From Cognatilysobacter tabacisoli (GTDB lineage Bacteria; Pseudomonadota; Gammaproteobacteria; Xanthomonadales; Xanthomonadaceae): a stretch of 64,000 nucleotides of DNA. The translations under genes were made by a program, and so were the position numbers. The stretch covers positions 1 to 64,000 of the forward strand of contig NZ_QXJI01000004.1 of assembly GCF_003586305.1 (NCBI RefSeq), written 5' to 3'. Shown here one piece after another: positions 52,236 through 61,811 of this stretch (position 1 is its first letter; every line of letters starts with the position of its first letter). The notes beneath the pieces are model-generated. The model saw only the letters and a list, made by a program, of their open reading frames with translations. It made no database searches and was not told the origin of the DNA.

Positions 52236-55139
52236 ATGAACGTGCTGCGCCGCAAGACCCTGGCGAAAGCCATCCAGCTGTCGCTGCTGATCAGCCTGCC
52301 CGGCCTTGCCGCCGCGCAGGACGCCCCGGCCCCCGCCGCGGCCAACCCGCAGGCGACCACCCTCGACACCGTCACCGTCACCGGCAGCCGCATCAAGAAG
52401 GCCGAGGTCGAAGGCCAGGTGCCCGTGCGCACGCTGTCGCGCGAGGACATCGAGCGCACCGGCCTGACGTCGATCGGCGACGTCGTCCAGCAGATCACCG
52501 GTTCGGGCTCGGGCTTCAATCGCACGCGCAACGCCTCCGGCAACGACGGCTTCCCGTCCGACGGCGGCGGCACCGGCGCCGGCTCGACCACGGTCGACCT
52601 GCGCAACCTCGGCACCAAGCGCGTCCTCGTGCTGGTCGACGGCATGCGCTGGGTCAACGAATCCTCGGCCTCGGGCGTCGGCGCGGCGGTCGACCTCAAC
52701 ACCATCCCGCTCGCGATCGTCGAGCGCATCGAGGTCCTCGAAGACGGCGCCTCGTCGCTGTACGGTTCCGATGCGATCGCCGGCGTGGTCAACGTGATCA
52801 CCCGCCGCAACTTCGACGGCGCGCAGATCACCCTCAACTACGGCCAGTACGAGCCGGGCGACGGCCAGTCCACCGGCGTCGACCTGGCCTGGGGCGGCCT
52901 GAGTGATCGCGCCAGCTGGTTCGTCGGCGCCAGCTACTACGACCAGGAGGAAGTCGCCTCCAAGGACCGCGCGCGCACCCGCGATCCGGTGTTCGGCACG
53001 GGCCTGGCGCTGGGCAGCTCGCGCGTGCCGGGCGGCCGCTTCCGCTTCGTCGACCCGCGCAACGGCGGGGCCTACGACCTGGTCACCGACCCGACCCTGA
53101 GCAACCCGACCTACACGCCGGGCCTGCCGAACTGCACGTCCGCCGGCGCCGACCGCGCCGACGGTTTCCGCTGCTGGCTCGCCTCGCGCGACGCGTTCAA
53201 CTACGCGCCGTTCAACCTCACGCAGACGCCGTCCGAGCGCGCCGGCCTGTTCGGCCAGTTCCGCTTCGACGTCGCCGAGAACGTCAACTGGTATGCGCGC
53301 GCGCTGGTCAATCGCCGCGAGTCGCTGAACCAGGCCGCGCCGGAGCCGATCGACCTCGGGCCGGGCAGCGGCACCGCGTTCGCGTCGAACGTCGTCATCC
53401 CGGTGAACCACCCGTTCAATCCGTTCGGGTTCCAGCTCGATTCGAGCAACATCCTGACGATCCGCCGCCGCCCGACCGAAGGCGGTCCGCGCCTGTTCGG
53501 CCAGCAGGTCGACACGACGTACTTCGGCACCGGCCTGGAAGGTGCGTTCGACGTCGGCGCGCGCAGCTGGTTCTGGGACGTCAACGCGTCGTACAGCACC
53601 AACGAGGCCGAGCAGGAGAACCGCGGCAGCTACAACATCAAGAACATCGTCACCGCGCTCGGCGATCCGGCCGTGTGCGCCGCGACGGCCGGCTGCACGC
53701 CGCTGGACATCTTCGGCTTCAACACGATCACCCAGGAGATGCTGGCCTACATCAGCCCGGTGTTCCGGGACCGCAGCGAGAACACGCTGACCCAGGCGAC
53801 GGCCAACCTGTCCGGTGACCTGTTCGACGGCTGGGCCGGCGCGGTGTCGTTCGCGACCGGCTACGAGTACCGCAAGTACGAAGGCTCCTACGATCCCGAC
53901 CCGCAGACCGTGCGCGGCGAGTACAACGGCGTGCCGTCGCTGCCGACCAGCGGCGAGTACGACGTCAACGAGGTGTTCGTCGAGCTCAACGTGCCGCTGA
54001 TGGCCGACTCGAGCTGGGGCAAGAAGCTCGAGCTCAACGTCGCCGGCCGCTACTCGGACTACTCGACCTTCGGCGGCGAGTTCGTGCCGAAGTACGGCCT
54101 GCGCTGGCAGGTGGCCGACGAGCTGATGCTGCGCGGCACGTTCGCCGAGGGCTTCCGCGCCCCGTCGATCGGCGAGCTGTACGGCCTGGGCACCCGCTTC
54201 GACGCGAACATCGTCGACCCGTGCCTCGGGTCGAACTACGCCGCCAACGCGGCCAACTGCGCGGCGCTGGGCGTCGCCCCGGGCCAGCCGCAGTTCGACC
54301 CGCAGATCAGCGTGGAGACCGGCGGCGTGGAAACGCTGGAGCCGGAGCGCTCGCAGAGCTTCTCGCTCGGCTTCGTCTGGACGCCGTCGCTGTTCGAGAA
54401 CTCCGCCGTCGCGCGCCGCGTCGACATCGAGGGCACGTTCTACAAGCACCGCATCGAAGGCGCGATCCAGGCGCCGGATCCGCAGACCCAGCTCAACCTG
54501 TGCGTGCAGACGCTCGATCCGCAGTACTGCAACGGCATCGTCCGCAACGGCGCGACCGACCAGATCGAGTCGTTCTCGAACTTCCTGGCCAACTTCAACG
54601 TCATCAAGACGGACGGCTGGGACTTCGACGTGTTCTGGACGCTGCCGGAGAGCTCGCTGGGCGACTTCAAGGTCAGCTGGCAGAACTCGTGGGTCGGCAA
54701 CTACGAGGCCGTCGGCGGCGACGGGTCGCGCCAGCCGCTCGCGGTCGGGCTGCTGGTCAGCGATCCGGTCACCCGCTCGATCCCGAAGTGGCAGTCCACC
54801 GGCACGCTGGAGTGGAACCTCAACAACTGGTCGGCCGCCTGGACCGCGCGCCACATCAGCGACCTCGTCGAGTCGTGCGGTGACGCCGCCGACTTCCCGA
54901 TCTGCCGCAACAACCCGGCGCCGGGCCTGAACCGCCTGGGCAGCACGACGTTCCACGACGTGCAGGTCGGCTACAAGTTCGACTGGATGAAGGGCCTGCA
55001 GCTGCTGGTGGGCGCCAACAACGTGTTCGGCAAGGATCCGCCGGTGTGCCTGTCGTGCAACCTCAACAGCTTCGACGGGTCGACGTACGACCTGCCGGGC
55101 GGCGGCTTCTACTACGTGCGCGCCGACCTGCGGTTCTGA
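52236..55139 (+). CDS. TonB-dependent receptor
   Basis: A 967-residue outer-membrane receptor with a signal peptide (about 1-28, ending AAAQD), a TonB-box region ([17 protein letters not shown]), a plug (about 60-180: [38 protein letters not shown]) and a barrel ending in YVRADLRF. The sequence resembles the 'IRGRxQ/oar-unlike' large TBDRs of Xanthomonas-type bacteria, with several Cys pairs in extracellular loops ([22 protein letters not shown]). Ligand unknown. GGAGAG precedes the ATG by 5 nt. The 3' end runs directly into a 14-bp tandem repeat that starts with the stop codon, and then a strong terminator. Confidence 0.93.
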   Translation: MNVLRRKTLAKAIQLSLLISLPGLAAAQDAPAPAAANPQATTLDTVTVTGSRIKKAEVEGQVPVRTLSREDIERTGLTSIGDVVQQITGSGSGFNRTRNASGNDGFPSDGGGTGAGSTTVDLRNLGTKRVLVLVDGMRWVNESSASGVGAAVDLNTIPLAIVERIEVLEDGASSLYGSDAIAGVVNVITRRNFDGAQITLNYGQYEPGDGQSTGVDLAWGGLSDRASWFVGASYYDQEEVASKDRARTRDPVFGTGLALGSSRVPGGRFRFVDPRNGGAYDLVTDPTLSNPTYTPGLPNCTSAGADRADGFRCWLASRDAFNYAPFNLTQTPSERAGLFGQFRFDVAENVNWYARALVNRRESLNQAAPEPIDLGPGSGTAFASNVVIPVNHPFNPFGFQLDSSNILTIRRRPTEGGPRLFGQQVDTTYFGTGLEGAFDVGARSWFWDVNASYSTNEAEQENRGSYNIKNIVTALGDPAVCAATAGCTPLDIFGFNTITQEMLAYISPVFRDRSENTLTQATANLSGDLFDGWAGAVSFATGYEYRKYEGSYDPDPQTVRGEYNGVPSLPTSGEYDVNEVFVELNVPLMADSSWGKKLELNVAGRYSDYSTFGGEFVPKYGLRWQVADELMLRGTFAEGFRAPSIGELYGLGTRFDANIVDPCLGSNYAANAANCAALGVAPGQPQFDPQISVETGGVETLEPERSQSFSLGFVWTPSLFENSAVARRVDIEGTFYKHRIEGAIQAPDPQTQLNLCVQTLDPQYCNGIVRNGATDQIESFSNFLANFNVIKTDGWDFDVFWTLPESSLGDFKVSWQNSWVGNYEAVGGDGSRQPLAVGLLVSDPVTRSIPKWQSTGTLEWNLNNWSAAWTARHISDLVESCGDAADFPICRNNPAPGLNRLGSTTFHDVQVGYKFDWMKGLQLLVGANNVFGKDPPVCLSCNLNSFDGSTYDLPGGGFYYVRADLRF

Positions 55140-55213
55140 TCGGGCGGCACTGGTCGGGCCGCTCTGATCGGGCGGCCCTGATCGGTCGGTTCTGATCGGT
55201 CGGTTCTGATCGG
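55137..55213 (+). repeat. 14-bp tandem repeat, 5.5 copies
   Basis: Five units of 14 bp (first bases at 55137, 55151, 55165, 55179, 55193) and a half unit at 55207. The last two full copies are identical (TGATCGGTCGGTTC); earlier ones differ by a few bases. The first unit begins with the TGA stop of the TBDR gene. Confidence 0.9.
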
Positions 55214-55231
55214 AGATTCCCGCGAGTAGAC

Positions 55232-55267
55232 GAACGGCCGGTGGTCCTCCACCGGCCGTTCTCTTTT
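55232..55267 (+). terminator. Terminator of the 52-kb TonB receptor
   Basis: A perfect 13-bp stem (55232-55244 with 55249-55261) closes TCCT and is followed by TCTTTT. Confidence 0.92.
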
Positions 55268-55319
55268 GTGCGAAGCGAGGCGCGGCGCGGGCACTCGCCC
55301 GGCCGCACGGTAACGGCGG

Positions 55320-56086
55320 CTACTGCAGCGCGGCGTCCGGCACGTCGAGCTGCAGCGACAGCGCCAGGTGGTCCGACAGCGCGGCCGGCATCGCCTTCAT
55401 CTCCGAGCAGCGCAGGCCGTCGCCGATCAGGATGTGATCGATCGCGCGCTGAGGGCGCCAGCTCGGGAACGTCGGCACCACGTGCGACGGCGGCTGCAGC
55501 CGGGTGCGGTTGAACAGCGACTGCATCTCCGGCCGGTCGATCGCGCAGTTGAAGTCGCCCATCAGCACCGCGTTCGGGTGGTCGTGCAGCAGCTCGGCGA
55601 TGAAGCTCAGCTGCGACGCGCGCGAGCCGGCACCGAGCGACAGGTGAGGTGCGCGACCGCGATCAGCAGGCCGGCGTCGCCGTCGCCGAAGCGTGCCATC
55701 AGCACGCCGCGGCCCTTGACCCGGCCCGGCAGCGAGTGGTCGATGACCTCGCGCGGCTCCAGCCGGCTCAGCAGGCCGTTGGCGCTGGACGCGACGCCGC
55801 CGACGCGGCGGTTCGGCTGGTGGGTCCAGTAATCGAAGCCGCCGCGCTGGGCGAGGTAGTGGGTCTGGTTGGTGAAGCCCGAGCGCAGGCTGCCCGGGTC
55901 GCTCTCGTTGAGGCCGACGATGTCGTGCTGGCCGGCGAGCTGCGCGATCAGGTCGAGGCTGCCGCGCTTGTTGCCGGCCGGCAGCACGTGCGACCAGCTG
56001 CGCGCGACGTAGTCGCTGTAGCCGCGCGTGCTGGAGCCGGCCTGGATGTTGGCGCTGAGCAGGCGAAGCCGGCGGCTGTCCTTCAC
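55320..56086 (-). pseudogene. Endonuclease/exonuclease/phosphatase family gene, frameshifted
   Basis: Two adjoining frames make one EEP-fold protein. The first (56086-55607, GTG start) gives LLSANIQAG, IVGLNESD and IAVAHLT; the second (to 55320) gives MGDFNCAIDRPEM and the catalytic DHL near the end (SDHLALSLQL). The break is a 5-bp tandem duplication, AGGTG twice at 55642-55651. With one copy removed the frame runs on as HLSLGAGSRASQLSFIAELL, giving about 253 residues, a normal length with all catalytic motifs (N, E, D/N, D/H) in place. Substrate class (DNA, phospholipid or other phosphodiester) is not clear. Could also be an assembly error. Confidence 0.85.
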
Positions 56087-56117
56087 GGGGGCGTTCGCGC
56101 TGCGGGCCGGCCGCCGG

Positions 56118-56903
56118 TCAGTTGCCGGCCGCCGCGCGCTCCTGGGCGACCAGGTGGTCGGTGATGCGCAGGTTGTCTTCGAGCGTCTTGCCGGTCACGC
56201 GGTACTTGCCGTTGACGACCAGCGTCGGGGTCGAGTCGACGCCGCTGCGGGTGATGAAGGCTTCGGCGCGCTTGAGCTTGGCGTCGACCGCGAAGCTCGA
56301 CATGGTGCTGGCGAACTGCTGCGCGTCGGCACCGTGCTTGGCGTAGAACGCGGCGATCTGCTCGTTGGTCGGCACCGGCTGCACCGGCAGGCTGCGCTCG
56401 ACGTGGATCGCGCGGAACATTGCGTCGTGGGTCTTCGACGCCAGGCCGAGCGTCTGCGCGGCGTAGTAGGCGCGCGCATACGGGGTCCAGTAGCCGCCGA
56501 ACGGCGCCGCGACCGGGGTGAAGCGCACGTCGGCTGTCTGCTTGGCGCGCCACGCGTTGACCAGCGGCTCGAACGAGGCGCAGTGCGGGCAGGTGTAGCC
56601 GAACACCTCGACGACCTCGACCTGGCCGGCGGTCGGTTCGAGCGGCTGGCCGCCGGCGATCTCGACGTAATCGGTGCCGGCGACCGGGGCCGGGCCCTGC
56701 GGCGGGGTCGCCGTCGCGGCCGGGACGATCTCGGCCGGGGCGGGCGTCGCCGCGGTCGCGGCGTCGGCGGCCGGGGCGGCCGGGGTGGCGGTCGGCGCCG
56801 CCGGGGTGGCGGCGGTCGGGGCGGCGTCCTGCTGGCCCGTGCAGGCGGCGAGCGGCAGCAGGAGGGCGAACAGCAGGGCGGTCAGGGCCGGGCGATGCGT
56901 CAT
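56118..56903 (-). CDS. dsbA: DsbA-like thiol:disulfide interchange lipoprotein (CPHC)
   Basis: A 261-residue periplasmic oxidoreductase. The N-terminus is a lipoprotein signal (LPLAAC, Cys21), followed by a 50-residue Ala/Pro/Thr linker. The thioredoxin fold has the active site FGYTCPHCASFEP near residue 104 and the cis-Pro loop DSTPTLVVNGKYRV near 222. DsbA-type proteins put disulfides into exported proteins. GGAG lies about 8 nt before the ATG. A second DsbA-like gene follows directly upstream on the same strand. Confidence 0.92.
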   Translation of the reverse strand: MTHRPALTALLFALLLPLAACTGQQDAAPTAATPAAPTATPAAPAADAATAATPAPAEIVPAATATPPQGPAPVAGTDYVEIAGGQPLEPTAGQVEVVEVFGYTCPHCASFEPLVNAWRAKQTADVRFTPVAAPFGGYWTPYARAYYAAQTLGLASKTHDAMFRAIHVERSLPVQPVPTNEQIAAFYAKHGADAQQFASTMSSFAVDAKLKRAEAFITRSGVDSTPTLVVNGKYRVTGKTLEDNLRITDHLVAQERAAAGN

Positions 56904-57017
56904 CGGAGAGGCTCCAGTGGGATGGGGTGTCGGGGGCGGCGCCGGGGCGCGCCCGCGCTTCGTGGCCGCCGAGGATACCGGCGGCGGCCGCAGCGCGGCG
57001 TGTGCGCGCGTCGCGCT

Positions 57018-57677
57018 TCAGCGACCGCGGCGGACGGCGCGCTCGCGCGCGACCAGCTGGCCGGCGACGCGCAAGGTGTCGTCGAGGGTCCGCGCGGTGA
57101 CCCGGTACTTGCCGTTGATCACCAGCGTCGGCGTGCCGTCGACCCCGCTGCGCAGCGCGAACTCGCGCGCCGGCAGCAGTTTGGCGCCGGTCGCGTCCGA
57201 CGCCATCGCCTGGCGCATCGCCGCGGCGTCGAGGCCGAGCGTGCCGTGGAACGCGGCAAGCTCGTCGATCGTCGGGTTGCGCGGCAGGGTGCGGTCATCG
57301 TGGATCGCGCGGAACGTCGCGGCGTGGGTCTTGGCCAGCGCGCCCTTGGCCTCCGCGGCGAAGTACGCGCGGGCCAGCGGATCGGCCGGGCTGCCGGGCA
57401 GCGGCAGGTAGGTGACGCGCACGTCCTTGGGCTGCTTGGCCTTCCATGCTTCGAGCTTGGGCGCGAAGTTGGCGCAGTGGTGGCACCAGTAGCCGAACAC
57501 CTCAACCACTTCGATCTTGCCGGCCAGCGGCGCCAGCGGCTGGCCGTCGGCGATCAGCGCGTAGTCGACGCCCTCGACCGGCGCGGCGGCCGGCTGCGAC
57601 GCGGCGGGCAGCGCCGCGGCGATCAGCGCGATCGCCATCACGAAGGACGGCAGGGGGCGGCGCAGGGACAGGCTCAT
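57018..57677 (-). CDS. DsbA-like protein with CHHC active site
   Basis: A 219-residue periplasmic protein with a Sec signal (about 1-28, ending AASQP). The active site is VFGYWCHHCANF, CHHC in place of CPHC, near residue 70. The cis-Pro loop GVDGTPTLVINGKYRV (near 183) matches the neighbouring DsbA. About half of the residues agree with that paralogue, so the pair looks like a tandem duplication followed by divergence. CHHC at the active site would change the redox potential; a more specialised client is possible. Confidence 0.9.
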   Translation of the reverse strand: MSLSLRRPLPSFVMAIALIAAALPAASQPAAAPVEGVDYALIADGQPLAPLAGKIEVVEVFGYWCHHCANFAPKLEAWKAKQPKDVRVTYLPLPGSPADPLARAYFAAEAKGALAKTHAATFRAIHDDRTLPRNPTIDELAAFHGTLGLDAAAMRQAMASDATGAKLLPAREFALRSGVDGTPTLVINGKYRVTARTLDDTLRVAGQLVARERAVRRGR

Positions 57678-57721
57678 CGGCGGCGGTTCCAGTCAGCGGT
57701 CGGGGCGGGGGCCGGATACGA

Positions 57722-57754
57722 CAGCGCCGACCGCGTGGGGCACGGTCGGCGCTG
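57722..57754 (-). terminator. Hairpin after the cytochrome c4 gene
   Basis: An 11-bp perfect stem (57722-57732 with 57744-57754) lies about 50 bp past the cytochrome c4 stop. No T-run follows, so its terminator role is uncertain. Confidence 0.5.
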
Positions 57755-57805
57755 CGTTGGAGCGTGGATCAAGCGTCAAGTGCGACCGCGCGCGGCGGCC
57801 GAAGT

Positions 57806-58708
57806 TCACGGCGTCGTGGCGTCCGGCGCGTCCGGGGTCGCGGTGGCCTCGGCGCCGGCGTCGGCGTCGGTCGCCGGCGCGGCCGGCTCGGTGGGAGCCG
57901 CTGCCGGCGCCGGAGCCGCGGCGGGTGCGGCGGCCGGGGCGACCGCGGCCACGTCGACGGCCGGGCGCGTGTGCAGGCCCTGCAGGTAGCTCGACAGCGA
58001 GCCGATCTCTTCGTCGGTCAACTGCTTGGCGACCGCGGCCATGACGTTGTACAGCGTCGGGTCCTTCAGCGTGGTCGTGCCGGCGCGGTACTCCTCGAGG
58101 CGGCGCTGGCTGTAGCCGGCTTGCTGGCCGGCGATCGCCGGGTAGGCCGGGCCCGGGTTGCCGGCGCCGTTCGGACCGTGGCAGGCCATGCAGGCCGGGA
58201 TGCCGCGGGCCTTGTCGCCGGCGCGGAACAGGGTTTCGCCGACTTCGTAGAACTTCTTGCCGGCGTTCGGGCCGCTGGCGATCGCGCTGTCGTCGGCGAC
58301 GCCGGCACCGGCCTTCTGGGTGGCGTAGTAAGCGCCGATGTCGCGCATGTCCTGCGCGCTCAGGGCCTGCGCGAACGGGTACATCACCGCGGCCATGCCG
58401 GTGTTGCGCTCGCCGCTCTTGAACAGCGCCAGCTGCTGGGCGATGTAGCGCTCGCTCTGGCCGGCGATGCGCGGGTACTGCGGATCGACCGAGTTGCCGT
58501 CCAGGCCGTGGCACGCGGCACAGGCGCCGGCCTTGGTCGCGCCGGCCTTGGCGTCGCCCCACACCACCGTCTCCGGCTTCGCGTCCAGCGGCACGGCTTC
58601 GACCGGCGCGGCCTCCGGCAGCGGCGTGACCGTGGTCTGGGCGAAGGCAACGGCGGCGACCGCAAGGGCGGCGATACCGACGAGGCCGTAGACGCGGGCG
58701 TGGCGCAT
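57806..58708 (-). CDS. Diheme cytochrome c4
   Basis: A 300-residue periplasmic protein with a signal peptide (about 1-23, ending VAFAQ). It has two CxxCH heme sites: ACAACHGLDGNS near residue 62 and ACMACHGPNGAG near 171. PRIAGQSERYIAQQL and PAIAGQQAGYSQRRL are the paired repeats of cytochrome c4, and Met ligands occur in TGMAAVMYP and VMAAVAKQL. A 60-residue Ala/Pro/Thr-rich tail is added after the second domain. Cytochrome c4 carries electrons to terminal oxidases, possibly the aa3 oxidase encoded at 15-23 kb. ATG 58708 is chosen as the signal peptide start. Confidence 0.92.
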   Translation of the reverse strand: MRHARVYGLVGIAALAVAAVAFAQTTVTPLPEAAPVEAVPLDAKPETVVWGDAKAGATKAGACAACHGLDGNSVDPQYPRIAGQSERYIAQQLALFKSGERNTGMAAVMYPFAQALSAQDMRDIGAYYATQKAGAGVADDSAIASGPNAGKKFYEVGETLFRAGDKARGIPACMACHGPNGAGNPGPAYPAIAGQQAGYSQRRLEEYRAGTTTLKDPTLYNVMAAVAKQLTDEEIGSLSSYLQGLHTRPAVDVAAVAPAAAPAAAPAPAAAPTEPAAPATDADAGAEATATPDAPDATTP

Positions 58709-58868
58709 GAGCAGGGCTCCGAACACTGAATGAGTCGATGGGGCAAACGGGGGGACGCCGCGCGGAACGGGCCCCGGAACCTTGGAATTATCGTCGCCCG
58801 GCCCCGGACGGGTCAACGCGGGCCCCCGCGCGGCCGGGCGCACAGGCGCGGCATGCGATGCTAGCGCG

Positions 58869-59468
<600 letters not shown>

Positions 59469-59480
59469 GCCTGCGCGCGG

Positions 59481-60176
59481 CTAGACCTGCACGCCGAACA
59501 GCTTGCCGACGGCGGCCGCGGCCGCCATCGCCAGCGCGCCCCAGAACACCACCCGCAGCGCGCCGCGCAGCACCGGCGCGCCGCCGGCCCAGGCGGCGAG
59601 CGCCCCGGAGGCGAGCAGCGCGAGCAGGGTGACGACCGCGGTGGCCAGCTGCAGCTGGGCGGCCGGCGCCAGCAGCACCGCGCCGACTGGCAGCAGCGAG
59701 CCGACCGCGAACGCGGCCGCCGACGCCAGCGCCGCCTGCAGTGGCCGAGCGCGCAGCGCCTCGGTGATGCCGAGCTCGTCGCGCGCGTGCGTGGCGAGCG
59801 CGTCGTGCGCGGTCATCTGCGCGGCGACCTGGCGAGCCAGCGCGGGATCGAGGCCGCGTCGCTCGTAGATGCCGGCCAGCTCGGCCAGTTCGCTGTCGGG
59901 ATCGGTCGCCAGCTCGCGCGTCTCGCGCGCGACGTCCGCCCGCTCGGTGTCGGCCTGCGACTGCACCGATACGTACTCGCCCGCCGCCATCGACATCGCG
60001 CCGGCGACGACGCCGGCCACGCCGGTCATCAGCACCGTGCGTGGTTCGGCGCCGCTCGCCGCAACGCCGACGACCAGGCCGGCCACCGACACGATGCCGT
60101 CGTTCGCGCCAAGCACGGCGGCGCGCAGCCAGCCGACGCGCTCGGCGCGGTGGTCCTCGGCATGCCATCGACGCAT
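59481..60176 (-). CDS. VIT1/CCC1 family iron/manganese transporter
   Basis: A 231-residue membrane protein of about five helices. The first block [22 protein letters not shown] and [21 protein letters not shown] are diagnostic for VIT1/CCC1. The cytoplasmic insert (about 85-145) is shorter than in rubrerythrin-fused relatives. Members move Fe2+ or Mn2+ out of the cytosol. AGGAG lies 7 nt before the ATG. It converges with engB (12 bp between stops) and is divergent from gshA. Confidence 0.92.
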   Translation of the reverse strand: MRRWHAEDHRAERVGWLRAAVLGANDGIVSVAGLVVGVAASGAEPRTVLMTGVAGVVAGAMSMAAGEYVSVQSQADTERADVARETRELATDPDSELAELAGIYERRGLDPALARQVAAQMTAHDALATHARDELGITEALRARPLQAALASAAAFAVGSLLPVGAVLLAPAAQLQLATAVVTLLALLASGALAAWAGGAPVLRGALRVVFWGALAMAAAAAVGKLFGVQV

Positions 60177-60275
60177 CGGAGTTCTCCTGCGAGGTGGACT
60201 CCTCCCATGGTGCGCCCGCCACCGCGCATGTGCACATACCGTGTCCGGTGGACGTACAGCGTTGCAGCGCCGGCG

Positions 60276-60303
60276 TTGTCCGGTCATCGCAGCGGACTAC
60301 ACT
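60276..60303 (+). promoter_or_regulatory. Candidate gshA promoter
   Basis: TTGTCC (60276-60281) and TACACT (60298-60303) are separated by 16 bp. They lie about 80 bp before the gshA start. Confidence 0.5.
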
Positions 60304-60384
60304 GCCGGCTCCCCGGCACCGACGCAGCGCGGCCGCCGTCCGGCCGCGCCGCCAGCGCGCGGCAACCCCCATCCCGAGGTGTGC

Positions 60385-61776
60385 GTGTCCGGTCCCAGCC
60401 AGGTCAAGGATGTTCCGATCGAGACCGGCGCCGCCGGCCGCGCGCAGCTGGTCGAGTACCTCGTCTCCGGCCAGCGCCCGCGCGCCGACTGGATGATCGG
60501 CACCGAGCACGAGAAGTTCGGCTTCCGGACCTCCGACCTGCGCCCGCCGGCGTTCGACGGCGAGCGCGGCATCGAGGCCGTGCTGAAGGGCCTGACGCAG
60601 TTCGGCTGGGCGCCGGTCGAGGAATCGGTCGACGGCAATCCGGCGCGGGTCATCGCGCTGACCCGCGGCATGGCGTCGGTATCGCTCGAGCCGGCCGGCC
60701 AGCTCGAGCTGTCCGGCGCGCCGCTGGCGACGCTGCACGAAACCTGCTGCGAGGCGTCGACGCACCTCACCGAAGTGCGCGCCGTCGCCGAGCCGATGGG
60801 GCTGGGCTTCCTCGGCATGGGCTTCCAGCCGAAGTGGCGCCGCGACGAGATGCCGTGGATGCCGAAGGGCCGCTACAAGATCATGCGCGAGTACATGCCG
60901 AAGGTCGGTTCGCTCGGCCTCGACATGATGACCCGCACCAGCACCGTGCAGGTCAACCTCGACGTCGCGTCCGAAGCGGACATGGTCAAGAAGTTCCGCG
61001 TGTCGCTGGCGCTGCAGCCGATCGCGACCGCGCTGTTCGCCGACTCGCCGTTCACTGAGGGCAAGCCGAACGGCTACCTGAGCTACCGCTCGCACATCTG
61101 GACCGACACCGACGCCGACCGCACCGGCCTGCTCGACTTCGTGTTCGAGGACGGCTTCGGCTACGAGCGCTACACCGACTACCTGCTCGACGTGCCGATG
61201 TACTTCGTCTACCGCGACGGCCGCTACATCGACGCGTCCGGCCAGTCGTTCCGCGACTACCTCGACGGCCGACTGCCCGCGTACCCGGGCCATCGGCCGA
61301 CGCTGAAGGACTGGGCCGACCACACCACCACCGCGTTCCCGGAAGTGCGGCTGAAGAAGTACCTGGAGATGCGCGGCGCCGATTCGGGGCCGTGGAACCG
61401 CATCTGCGCGCTGTCGGCGTTCTGGGTCGGCCTGCTGTACGACGACGCGGCGCTCGACGCGGCGTGGGACCTGGTCCGCGACTTCACCCTCGCCGAGCGC
61501 CACGCGCTGCGCGACGGGGTGCCGCGGCATGCGTTCAAGCTGCCGTTCCGCGGCGGCACCGTGCTCGACCTGTCGCGGCGCGCGCTGGAGATCGCAGCGC
61601 ACGGCCTGCAGCGCCGCGCGATCCTCAACGGCAACGGCGCCGACGAGTCGGTCTACCTGGTGCCGCTGATGGAGTTCGTCGAGGCCGGCATCACCCCGGC
61701 CGAACGCAAGCTCGAGCTGTTCCACGGCGCGTGGAACGGCAGCGTCGACCCGGTGTTCACCGAATTCGCGTACTGA
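60385..61776 (+). CDS. gshA: Glutamate-cysteine ligase
   Basis: A 463-residue enzyme for the first step of glutathione synthesis. It belongs to the plant/alphaproteobacterial/Xanthomonas class of glutamate-cysteine ligase (GCS2/EgtA-like superfamily). Marks are [55 protein letters not shown] and [12 protein letters not shown]. The GTG start at 60385 is chosen because GAGG lies 5 nt upstream and no in-frame ATG is near. Cys pairs such as ETCCEAS could take part in redox control as in plants, but this is only a possibility. Confidence 0.94.
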   Translation: MSGPSQVKDVPIETGAAGRAQLVEYLVSGQRPRADWMIGTEHEKFGFRTSDLRPPAFDGERGIEAVLKGLTQFGWAPVEESVDGNPARVIALTRGMASVSLEPAGQLELSGAPLATLHETCCEASTHLTEVRAVAEPMGLGFLGMGFQPKWRRDEMPWMPKGRYKIMREYMPKVGSLGLDMMTRTSTVQVNLDVASEADMVKKFRVSLALQPIATALFADSPFTEGKPNGYLSYRSHIWTDTDADRTGLLDFVFEDGFGYERYTDYLLDVPMYFVYRDGRYIDASGQSFRDYLDGRLPAYPGHRPTLKDWADHTTTAFPEVRLKKYLEMRGADSGPWNRICALSAFWVGLLYDDAALDAAWDLVRDFTLAERHALRDGVPRHAFKLPFRGGTVLDLSRRALEIAAHGLQRRAILNGNGADESVYLVPLMEFVEAGITPAERKLELFHGAWNGSVDPVFTEFAY

Positions 61777-61811
61777 GCGACGCGACCGCGCGACGCGCGG
61801 CGCGCGGTGCG

